From Amphritea japonica ATCC BAA-1530 (GTDB taxonomy: Bacteria; Pseudomonadota; Gammaproteobacteria; Pseudomonadales; Balneatricaceae): DNA of 64,000 bases. The notes under the pieces are model-generated. The model was not told the DNA's origin. It saw nothing but the letters and a program-made list of their open reading frames with translations, and did no database searches. A program made the translations under genes and the position numbers. Location of the stretch: positions 372,001 through 436,000 of the forward strand of contig NZ_AP014545.1 of assembly GCF_016592435.1 (NCBI RefSeq). The letters run 5' to 3'. This document shows, piece by piece, positions 1-7,294 of this stretch. Every line of letters begins with the position of its first letter. Position 1 is the first letter of the stretch.

Positions 1-333
1 ACACAGGGGACTATCATTGGGGACAGTAATCTGACCGCCGCCAATCTTAGTTTATACTTTGATGGTGCCAGAATTCTGAGCCCGAATACTGAATTTTTTA
101 TAGCTGACCCGAGTATGGGAAGTGGGCAGTGTCTGGTGGTCTGGAAAGCTACCCGGCATGATAATATGCCGTTGCCGCAGGTTAATTACCTTAAGCGTTT
201 GGGAATTGATGCACAGAGTAAGCCCTATCGCTATATTACAGCCCCCTATCGTTATGCCGACAGTGGCGAGCATCGTCTAGGGTATGTCTTATTTGTTTCA
301 GAAAAACAATGTTCTGGTTCCGACGCTAAATAA
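1..333 (+). CDS. 3' end of a hypothetical protein
   Basis: The reading frame is open from the first base of the window to a TAA at 331-333, giving about 110 residues of the C-terminus. The true start lies outside the window; an internal ATG at 115 is not preceded by a convincing ribosome binding site. The visible part has no motif that I recognise, no membrane segment and only one or two cysteines near the end. It faces the Slam-like gene tail to tail with a gap of about 20 bases. No function is assigned. Confidence 0.6.
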   Translation, partial: TQGTIIGDSNLTAANLSLYFDGARILSPNTEFFIADPSMGSGQCLVVWKATRHDNMPLPQVNYLKRLGIDAQSKPYRYITAPYRYADSGEHRLGYVLFVSEKQCSGSDAK

Positions 334-353
334 CTTAGTGAATGGAATAAGCT

Positions 354-1589
354 TTACTTAAAAGAGCGTAGTTCAACGGTGAAGACGATTTTGTCGTAGG
401 TGTAGTAATCTATAGAAGATTCTACCTGCTCATATGAAATGCCTATAATTGGTGTTAATCCCTGCCAGTCTGTCTCCCGGTTAAAAAGGTTTATATGCCA
501 GGTGCTCTTGTTATCCTGCCGTGTTATACCGAAAAAAGGATCAGAGCCTTTATAGTCTGCCCATGCTAACTTGCCTCCAAAATCAATACTCCATGAATTG
601 ATAGGGACCTCAACTGCGGCAGAAAATGTAGTAGAAATATATGAGTAAGGGTTCTCTCGGGCTCTGGAATCGGTGACGGTCAAGCCTCCCAGGGCTCGCG
701 AATTCCGACCGATAGGAACTATTATATTGGCTGCAACGGAATGTTGCAGAGCATCCAGATGATCTGCGTTCTCTATATCTAACTGACCGATAGAGTATTC
801 AATAATTTGGTTGAACTGATCAGTGATTCTGGGGCTGTATTTTATCCCCGCATAGGAATAATCATATTTTAGGGATTCTGTATCCCAACTGTTTTCCATT
901 CCCAGGGTATATTGAATATTCCGATGATTTTCAGGGATATAACGTATCCCGGTATCTAAGGTATAGCTATCCAGAGTGTTTTGTTCGAAGTCTCGGACGG
1001 AGAGCGCGACGTAAGCCTGAGTAAGAAAATTATCAGTGAGAGGGGCTCCGGCCATTAGTTTGTAGTTTAATCCTTGAGAAACTCGCTTTTCAGGGGGGGG
1101 AGCTACCGTCAGCTTATGCCCGAGAATAGTGACCTCTTCTTTTGAGGTAAAGTTGGTTGGATTGTTGTCGCTGACCAAGGCCAGAGAAAAGTCTACAAAC
1201 CCCAGCGCCTTATCGATTTCGCGTAAATACAGATATATTTTTTGCTTCACTGGCCAGGGAAGACCACCTGAGAGGAGTACCGCGTTAAATTCTTGTTTAG
1301 CCTGTGAGAACTCTCCCATCAGAAAGAGTGCTCTTGCAAGTTCCAGTTGCACACGAGGGCTGGACTCTTTTTTTAGAAATTCTCTAAAGATAGCTACAGC
1401 CAAAGGAAAATTCCTCTGTTGCAGAGCGATGCCTCCCATAGTAAACAAAGATTGAAGCTTACGTTCTATGTGAACAACTTCAATCTCTGCAGGTCTATCA
1501 TTACTGCCTGTTTTATTGTCTGCATCCGCATAGCTAAACAATGAGGCAGATGTGGAAAAAACCAGGCAGATTAATTGCTTGAAAGTCAA
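354..1589 (-). CDS. Slam-like outer-membrane protein (surface lipoprotein assembly modifier, DUF560)
   Basis: Slam proteins sit in the outer membrane and help move lipoproteins to the cell surface. The N-terminal third after the signal peptide is helical and TPR-like (ALQQRNFPLAVAIFREFL, then LELARALFLMGEFSQAKQEF). The rest, from about residue 150, is an alternating aromatic/polar pattern typical of a beta-barrel and ends in ELRSFK. This is the two-part layout of DUF560/Slam. It lies directly after a TbpB-barrel lipoprotein gene, the expected client arrangement. The start is uncertain: a TTG at 1589, one base past the stop of the upstream gene, gives a clean signal peptide (TFKQLICLVFSTSASLFSYADA-like), while GTG at 1604 or TTG at 1628 would overlap that gene. 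No strong Shine-Dalgarno is visible, so translational coupling is likely. Confidence 0.72.
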   Translation of the reverse strand: MTFKQLICLVFSTSASLFSYADADNKTGSNDRPAEIEVVHIERKLQSLFTMGGIALQQRNFPLAVAIFREFLKKESSPRVQLELARALFLMGEFSQAKQEFNAVLLSGGLPWPVKQKIYLYLREIDKALGFVDFSLALVSDNNPTNFTSKEEVTILGHKLTVAPPPEKRVSQGLNYKLMAGAPLTDNFLTQAYVALSVRDFEQNTLDSYTLDTGIRYIPENHRNIQYTLGMENSWDTESLKYDYSYAGIKYSPRITDQFNQIIEYSIGQLDIENADHLDALQHSVAANIIVPIGRNSRALGGLTVTDSRARENPYSYISTTFSAAVEVPINSWSIDFGGKLAWADYKGSDPFFGITRQDNKSTWHINLFNRETDWQGLTPIIGISYEQVESSIDYYTYDKIVFTVELRSFK

Positions 1590-1590
1590 T

Positions 1591-2496
1591 TTATCGTTTA
1601 GCACCAAAAGCGCCGATATAGCTTTCAACGCCAGTACCTGTCAGGGAGAACGTACCGCCAGCTTCTTCTGCGGATGGACCGTAAAAGTGGCCATCAGCTG
1701 TACCATTAATGCCGGCTCCGGTCACGGCACCTGAAAAGTTATTGGATCCCGCAACATAGGTCAGAGTGCCGGTTAGATTAAGGTCCGCATTAATGCCTGT
1801 GGTTGCATCATCCAGGTTAACTGTATTGTTGTTTGAGGTAGTAAAACTGAGGCTTCGGGTAGTAAAATCAGCTCCAATTGACGTCGCACCGGCAACGAAA
1901 AATGCCGTGCCTGCTGCATCAATATGTATACCCGTTGTCATGCCTGTAAATGTTGCTGTTCCGGTTGTGGGCACAGCGCTGCCATCGGTACGGGAACCTA
2001 CGGATATGGCGCCAATACGGCCAGAGCTGGTTACTGCTCCTATGCCTGAAACCCATGATCCAAGTGTTTGATAATTCCACCCCATGTCCTCTGCATCAAT
2101 GGCAACGCCATAGTTGCTAGTGTCTGCTGAGAGAACTTGAAGAACAGGTGATGAGAAATCAAATGTATCAGTGGCTGAATCCCAGCTAATCGTACCATTG
2201 TCTGTGATTATTGACAGTTTTGAGATATTGCCACTTGTATCATAAGTGAGTGATGATTTGGCGGTTGAGTCAGTGCCTAAGTCTGAAATACCAGTCACAG
2301 ATGCAGAATTAGCGGTATAGCTAGACTCCACAGACTGACCTTCAATATCAACTAGTGTATTTGCTGGAATAGCGCTAAAGCTTGTGAAAGATCTTTTAAC
2401 GACCGCGCTGCTACCACCGCCGCCTCCACCGCAACCTGAAACCAGCAGAGTGATACCACAGCAGAGAATAGTTGCTTTTAGTGAGTTGCTCATCAA
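1591..2496 (-). CDS. Surface lipoprotein with TbpB-like C-terminal beta-barrel; likely Slam client
   Basis: The 301-residue product starts with a lipoprotein signal peptide ending in the lipobox LVSGC, followed by six glycines, a common flexible tether. The C-terminal half is rich in Thr/Ser/Gly beta repeats and ends with GHFYGPSAEEAGGTFSLTG, the signature of the eight-stranded barrel in transferrin-binding protein B, HpuA and related proteins. Length fits a single-lobe member rather than full TbpB, which has two lobes and is about twice as long. It precedes the Slam-like gene in an apparent two-gene operon. No TonB receptor is adjacent, so its ligand (metal, haem or other) cannot be inferred. 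The long upstream region holds nested inverted repeats that may regulate it. Confidence 0.72.
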   Translation of the reverse strand: MMSNSLKATILCCGITLLVSGCGGGGGGSSAVVKRSFTSFSAIPANTLVDIEGQSVESSYTANSASVTGISDLGTDSTAKSSLTYDTSGNISKLSIITDNGTISWDSATDTFDFSSPVLQVLSADTSNYGVAIDAEDMGWNYQTLGSWVSGIGAVTSSGRIGAISVGSRTDGSAVPTTGTATFTGMTTGIHIDAAGTAFFVAGATSIGADFTTRSLSFTTSNNNTVNLDDATTGINADLNLTGTLTYVAGSNNFSGAVTGAGINGTADGHFYGPSAEEAGGTFSLTGTGVESYIGAFGAKR

Positions 2497-2737
2497 TCAG
2501 TCCTTTGATAATACCGGCATAAGTACATCTGACAGGTTCGTCCCTGGTTAAGGGTAAGAACTTGCTCTGAATCATTCAGTTGATATAGGTAGCAGTCAGA
2601 CGATCCGGTGTCTTAATTTGGAGGTTAAATGGGGAGAGGCTAAAGGTTATGAATATAATAACTTGTTCGTCTTTCCTGTCAGTAACACTATTAAAAGAAT
2701 GAGTTTGAATCAAGCGTTTGAATTTTATTTGTGTCCT

Positions 2738-2799
2738 CTTCTCAGTGAAGAAATATAAAATTAATACGATAAAATGAGTATTAAAACTATAGTGAGAAG
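2738..2799. promoter_or_regulatory. Nested inverted repeats in the lipoprotein/argD-leader intergenic region
   Basis: Outer arms CTTCTCA (2738-2744) and TGAGAAG (2793-2799) enclose inner arms TTAATAC (2761-2767) and GTATTAA (2778-2784) with a 10-base spacer. The region 2500-2850 is AT-rich and otherwise empty of genes. The repeats lie between divergent transcription units and could be regulator sites. No match to a known operator, including a canonical Fur box, is claimed. Confidence 0.3.
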
Positions 2800-2849
2800 G
2801 GGAAAAGGATTAGTTTCGTTTTGTCGTAAAGAATATCTTGGCTGAGCTA

Positions 2850-2878
2850 TTGACCGTCAAAACGATTGGCGCAATACT
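2850..2878 (+). promoter_or_regulatory. Sigma-70-type promoter of the argD leader
   Basis: A -35 TTGACC (2850-2855) is followed after exactly 17 bases by AATACT (2873-2878). Transcription would begin near 2885, only about three bases before the leader ATG at 2888. Confidence 0.5.
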
Positions 2879-2887
2879 CTCTTCATC

Positions 2888-2998
2888 ATGAAATCACTTA
2901 ACAATACTCAGCTATCAGCTGCAGACCTTATCAATACATTGCGACGTCGTGTATCGAATACCTGTGCCTGTTTGGGTGTTGTATCTCGACGACGATGA
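2888..2998 (+). CDS. Predicted arginine leader peptide (36 aa)
   Basis: The ORF runs from ATG 2888 to TGA 2996-2998. It carries three consecutive Arg codons (CGA CGT CGT, 2942-2950) in the middle and three CGA codons immediately before the stop (2987-2995); the peptide ends CLGVVSRRR. A rho-independent terminator follows 25 bases downstream, and argD, an arginine biosynthesis gene, follows that. This order is that of amino-acid attenuators such as his or trp, with the pathway end product as the repeated codon. There is no Shine-Dalgarno, and the predicted transcript is almost leaderless. Bases 2960-2966 (ACCTGTG) can pair with 3029-3035 (CGCAGGT, one G-U), which would break the terminator stem. 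Function is inferred from this layout; I do not recall a described homologue. Confidence 0.55.
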   Translation: MKSLNNTQLSAADLINTLRRRVSNTCACLGVVSRRR

Positions 2999-3023
2999 CT
3001 GTCTAAGCGAATTAAATACTCAG

Positions 3024-3054
3024 AAAGCCGCAGGTAACCCCTGCGGCTTTTTTT
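3024..3054 (+). terminator. Intrinsic terminator/attenuator before argD
   Basis: AAAGCCGCAGG (3024-3034) pairs with CCTGCGGCTTT (3040-3050) around a five-base loop and runs into seven T (3048-3054). It sits between the leader ORF and argD with no other gene to terminate, which points to attenuation. Confidence 0.75.
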
Positions 3055-3088
3055 GTGCCTGAAATAAATAGTTTTAAGGAATATATCG

Positions 3089-4291
3089 ATGAAATCTATA
3101 TCTGAAAATAGCCTGTTAGCTAAGCAAAATTATCTGATACCCATCACCAAACGGCCTGAAATCTGCTTTGTGCGGGGGGAAGGGGATTATCTCTATGATC
3201 AGAACGACAAACGTTATCTCGATTGGATACAGGGGTGGGCGGTGAATACTTTGGGGCATAGTCCGCAGGTAATGCAGAAAACGCTGATGCACCAAGCCGC
3301 ACTACTGATTAACCCTGGTCCTGCCTTCTATAACCAGCCTATGCTGGAGCTGGCTGAATTGCTGTGTGAAAACTCAAAGTTTGATGAGGTTTTCTTTACC
3401 AACAGCGGTGCAGAAGCGAATGAAGGCGCGATCAAGCTGGCGCGTAAATGGGGCCAGAAGAATAAACAGGGCGCGTTTAAGGTGATTACCTTCGATCACA
3501 GTTTTCATGGCAGAACCCTGGCGACTATGTCGGCGACGGGTAAAAAGACTTTTGCGCCGCTGTTTGAACCAAAGGTGAGCGGTTTTACTAAGGTGGCCTA
3601 TAACGATCTAACGGCGACTGAAGCGGCAATTGATGATCAGACAGTCGCTATTATGCTGGAGCTGATTCAGGGCGAAGCGGGAGTAATTCCGGCAGACCTT
3701 GCGTTTGTTGCCGGGCTGAACACTCTGTGTAGGAAGCATAATCTGCTGCTGATCGCAGATGAAGTACAAACCGGCATTGGCCGGACAGGAAATCTGTTTG
3801 CATATCAGCAGTTTCAGGCAGAGCCGCATATTATGACACTGGGCAAGGGTTTAGGCGGTGGTGTACCGATTGCGGCAATGATGATCGGTAAAGCGGTTAG
3901 CTGCTTTGATCACGGCGATCAGGGAGGTACTTATAACGGTAATCCACTGATGTGTGCGGTATCCGCGGCAGTGGTTCAGGAAGTGCTGGCAGAAGGCTTT
4001 CTTAATCAGGTTCATCGGGTCAGTCGTTACTTCTGTAAGCAACTGGAACTCCTCACTGAAGAATTTGAGCTTGGGGCTATCCGGGGTGAAGGTTTGTTGT
4101 TAGCCATCAATACTGGACAGTTTTCGGCTCCGAGCATTGTTGAGCATGCCAGAGAGGCTGGCTTGTTGTTGAATGCCCCACGGGATGATTCTTTGCGATT
4201 TATGCCTGCTCTGACACTGACGGAAGAGAGGGTTGATGAGGGCATCGCCCTGTTGGCAGAGGTGTTGAGGACGATCCAGGGGGATGATTGA
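3089..4291 (+). CDS. argD: Acetylornithine aminotransferase (class III, PLP-dependent)
   Basis: The 400-residue product catalyses the reversible transamination of N-acetylornithine and 2-oxoglutarate in arginine biosynthesis. Family landmarks are TNSGAEANEGAIKLAR for phosphate binding of PLP, FHGRTLATMSATG, the ADEVQTGIGRTG motif with the PLP aspartate, and LGKGLGGGVPIAAM with the lysine that forms the Schiff base. Length is normal for ArgD. Class III aminotransferases that use succinylornithine or lysine are close relatives and cannot be fully excluded; the arginine-rich leader upstream supports ArgD. The gene is transcribed through the attenuator-like terminator at 3024-3054. Confidence 0.85.
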   Translation: MKSISENSLLAKQNYLIPITKRPEICFVRGEGDYLYDQNDKRYLDWIQGWAVNTLGHSPQVMQKTLMHQAALLINPGPAFYNQPMLELAELLCENSKFDEVFFTNSGAEANEGAIKLARKWGQKNKQGAFKVITFDHSFHGRTLATMSATGKKTFAPLFEPKVSGFTKVAYNDLTATEAAIDDQTVAIMLELIQGEAGVIPADLAFVAGLNTLCRKHNLLLIADEVQTGIGRTGNLFAYQQFQAEPHIMTLGKGLGGGVPIAAMMIGKAVSCFDHGDQGGTYNGNPLMCAVSAAVVQEVLAEGFLNQVHRVSRYFCKQLELLTEEFELGAIRGEGLLLAINTGQFSAPSIVEHAREAGLLLNAPRDDSLRFMPALTLTEERVDEGIALLAEVLRTIQGDD

Positions 4292-4419
4292 CATTCCCCC
4301 GGCAGGAACCTTTATGCTTAGTCTTATCTGATGCCTGTCTTGGGTTGTGTTAGATTGAGTGATTTAAGCAGACTCCGTATATCTTGGTGTTTAATGATTT
4401 CTAAAGAGGTTTTGTCCCG

Positions 4420-4989
4420 ATGAAGAAAGTCCTTATATCAACCTGTCTGGTCGCGTTGACGGTAATGACTACGCAGCAGGTAATTGCCCATGGGGGCGCA
4501 ACCGGGGTCGTCAAAGAGCGCATGGATCTGATGGAAGATATGAAAGACTCCGTCAAAGCGGTGAGTGCCATCTTTAAAGGTGAGACAGACTATAGCGCCG
4601 ATACCATACGCAAGGCTGCTGAGACGATTAAAACCCATTCAGGGGATGCAATGACAAAACTGTTTCCTGAAGGGAGTCTGTCTGGACATTCAGAAGCCAA
4701 ACCTTTGATCTGGGACGAGTGGCAGCGTTTTAAATTATTGTCAGATCGTCAGGTTAAACTGGCGGACGGCCTGTTCCGTGCAGCTGAGAATAAAGAAACG
4801 GCAGTTAATATTAATCAGTCAATGATGGGCTCTGGTGGAATGATGGCTAGCTCAGGCAGCATGATGGGAAGCACTAAACCTATGACGGATGACCCGGATA
4901 CCTTAGCGCAGATGCCTTCCAGCAGGGTATTTCAGATGGTTGCTGATAACTGTTCTTCATGCCATGAGCGTTACCGGATAGAGGACTGA
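4420..4989 (+). CDS. Cytochrome c'-type haem protein
   Basis: A secreted 189-residue protein with a signal peptide (cleavage after VIAHG or nearby). The single haem site CSSCH is at residues 178-182, close to the C-terminus, as in the four-helix cytochrome c'/c-556 family. The body is helical and rich in Met and Lys, with a Met/Gly/Ser-rich stretch at about 130-150 (SMMGSGGMMASSGSMMGS) that is unusual and could be a flexible or metal-binding insert. It lies eight bases upstream of a dihaem cytochrome gene, so the two probably act together in periplasmic electron transfer. Confidence 0.8.
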   Translation: MKKVLISTCLVALTVMTTQQVIAHGGATGVVKERMDLMEDMKDSVKAVSAIFKGETDYSADTIRKAAETIKTHSGDAMTKLFPEGSLSGHSEAKPLIWDEWQRFKLLSDRQVKLADGLFRAAENKETAVNINQSMMGSGGMMASSGSMMGSTKPMTDDPDTLAQMPSSRVFQMVADNCSSCHERYRIED

Positions 4990-4997
4990 GCAGTCTG

Positions 4998-5891
4998 ATG
5001 AAAAAAAGTGGGGTGCTTTTACTATGGGCATTGATTCTGGGTGCTGCGGGCTGGTTTAGCCTGCCATTACTGGCTAATAATCCTGAACTGCAGCTAAATG
5101 CCGGGCAGGGCGATGTATCCCGAGGCGCTTATCTGGCCAGAGCCAGCGGCTGTATAGCCTGTCATACCGATACTAAAGGGGGCGGCGCGCCGCTGGCGGG
5201 AGGAGCACCACTGGAAACAGAGTTTGGCTCCTTCTCTCCGCCTAACCTGACCACCGATAAGGATAGTGGTATTGGTGATTGGAGCCTTGAACAGTTTGCT
5301 ACAGCGCTGCGCCATGGTCTCTCTCCATCGGGTGAACCTTATTATCCGGCATTTCCCTATGAGTTTTATGCCAGTCTTAGTGATCAGGATATCGCTGATC
5401 TCTGGGCTGCGTTTCAGACAGTTCCTCCGGTCGCTCAGGATAGCCCTGAACATCAACTGGGTTTCCCCTTTAATCTGCGCCGGGGTGTGTTTCTCTGGCA
5501 GACGCTGTTTTTTGAAGAACAGTCCTTTACGGCAGATTCCGGTAAAGATGGGCGCTATAACCGGGGTAAGTTTCTGGCTGAAAGTGCCGCCCACTGCGCG
5601 GCCTGCCACAGCCCGAGAAATCTGTTAGGTGCGCTGGATGACGAAACCTTCTACACAGGTGGAGCATCAGCGCTGGCGGAAGAAAGTAAAGTGCCCCCGA
5701 TCACGGCGAAGGCGTTAGCGGAAGCCGGATGGAGTGAAGCTGATCTGGGCTATGCGCTGAAAACCGGGGTTAAAGCCGATGGTGATGTCTTCGGTGGTAG
5801 TATGGCGGAGGTGGTTCGTGAAGGAACTTCCTATCTGCAACAGCAGGATCTGAATGCAATTGCATACTACCTGATCAATAGAAGTGAATAA
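4998..5891 (+). CDS. Dihaem cytochrome c
   Basis: The 297-residue protein has an uncleaved or cleaved N-terminal hydrophobic segment (residues 6-26) and two haem-binding sites, CIACH at 52-56 and CAACH at 200-204, each starting a cytochrome c domain. The pattern of GCIACHTD, PPNLTTDKDSGIGDWS and PYEFYASLSDQDIADLWAAF is that of the cytochrome subunits of periplasmic alcohol, aldehyde and gluconate dehydrogenases. No catalytic subunit is adjacent, so the donor is unknown. It forms an operon with the cytochrome c' gene just upstream. Confidence 0.82.
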   Translation: MKKSGVLLLWALILGAAGWFSLPLLANNPELQLNAGQGDVSRGAYLARASGCIACHTDTKGGGAPLAGGAPLETEFGSFSPPNLTTDKDSGIGDWSLEQFATALRHGLSPSGEPYYPAFPYEFYASLSDQDIADLWAAFQTVPPVAQDSPEHQLGFPFNLRRGVFLWQTLFFEEQSFTADSGKDGRYNRGKFLAESAAHCAACHSPRNLLGALDDETFYTGGASALAEESKVPPITAKALAEAGWSEADLGYALKTGVKADGDVFGGSMAEVVREGTSYLQQQDLNAIAYYLINRSE

Positions 5892-6074
5892 CGCTTTAAG
5901 CGGCCATGAGAGTTTAGAAAGAGAGTAGAGTGACTATAACTACAACAGCTGAAAAGGAGACAGCTCGGTAGATTTTAAGAACCGCTTCCAGTTTTAGTTT
6001 TATTCCTTTTGTAGTCGTTGAGGCGAGTTCGGCATGCTCATAGCCCTGTTGGATAAGAAGCGGGAAGCAGAGTA

Positions 6075-7134
6075 TCAGCCTGTTCTGTTATGTCCCTCAT
6101 AGAGAGTATCAAAGACCTCATGTGTTTCCAGAAAGTCGATAGCTCCGGAACGGGTTTGGATTTGTTTCATATTGCTTCTTAGAAAGCCAGGATATATGGC
6201 GGTATAAACCCGGCAGGTGCGGCATTCTATTGCGCCATGGCCACATGTTTTTTTGTTTCCTGCTGACCACTGTACTCTATATGACGGTGGTTTGGATCGT
6301 TTGCAGCCAGGCACTCGGTTGGGCCGTTATCGCTAATAACGGTATCGAAAAAAACTCCTGGTCGATTAAAAGTCCAGCGGGTGAGAGCTTTTGTGAATAT
6401 GACGGTATCTGGGTACTCATCAATGGCTTCGCAAATAACATCTGCAGCACGTTTGTCATCAGAGTGAGTCATTACCAGATTGCCCTCTGGGTTATCTGAA
6501 CGAATAAATTTATGGTTTGTGCTTAAACCTTCAGAGAGATAAGAGTTGTAATCACTAGTAGGGCTGTAAACCTGGAAAGTTATCGTGAGTCCGAGTTCTG
6601 CGCAATCGCGCACTACGGTATGAATATCTTCTATATTTTGGGCGTTTACTGTGTAATTGATAATAGCTCGGGGATCGTCACTGGCAGCTTGTAGTGCTTT
6701 CGCATAGCTGTCTACACCACGCCACTTCTGTGATAGCTCTTGGCCGCCCCAGATGGAGACAAATAAGCGGAAGGGAAGTTCGGGGTTTATTTTTCGTAGG
6801 CCGTTGGTATGCACCATACCGTTTTTCCAGTAGCGTGCAGCTAATTCAAGAATTTCAGGCTCTAAGGATGGCTCCGCTCCGCCGAATAACGGGTAATTTA
6901 CCCCTCGTTTTTTTCTGATGCAAAGAGTTGCTCGAAAGCTGTTAGGTCTGTTTTGGAACCATTGCCAGCATGTTTTCCATCGCGATCAAAAAAAAGGCAG
7001 CCTTCACAAAGCATGTTGCATCGTGTGGAAACATCATACACGGATGTGACGCGGTTTCTGGAGTCTCTGGCTCGCTCATAAGCTAAACGGTATCGCTCAT
7101 TTTCTCGTATTATTTTTCGCAAAGCAGATGACAT
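6075..7134 (-). pseudogene. Radical SAM protein gene with two -1 frameshifts at A7 runs
   Basis: Three reading frames join into one radical SAM protein of about 353 residues. The first part (7134 to 6898) has the cluster motif CNMLCEGC (C39, C43, C46; CxxxCxxC). It reaches a stop after a seven-A run, but the -1 frame continues in phase with NYPLFGGAEPSLEPEIL, which contains the GGEP-like motif, and on to 6227. A second seven-A run near 6247-6253 again requires a -1 shift to reach a C-terminal part with CGHGAIECRTC, a likely auxiliary cluster, ending at 6075. Both shifts equal loss of one A from A8. They may be real mutations, homopolymer sequencing errors, or ribosomal frameshifting: the first site reads A AAA AAC in zero frame and the second A AAA AAA. 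The substrate is unknown. Confidence 0.75.
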
Positions 7135-7294
7135 GATAAAAAGAAATCCCTGGGAATTTATAGGTTCAGCATACTAATAAATTTGTGAAAATATCATTAT
7201 ATATATGTGCTATATCAATAAAAGTCTCGCTGTCATAGGATTCAACTAGAGTGTCATAAGCATGAACAGGTGTTGGCTATCAGGAAGTGTAGGA

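Noticed and set aside
2500-2850. Canonical Fur box upstream of the lipoprotein gene
   Set aside because: AT-rich inverted repeats are present, but none approaches the GATAATGATAATCATTATC consensus.
5094-5609. 171-codon minus-strand ORF
   Set aside because: Antisense to the dihaem cytochrome gene, which has two haem motifs in the sense frame.
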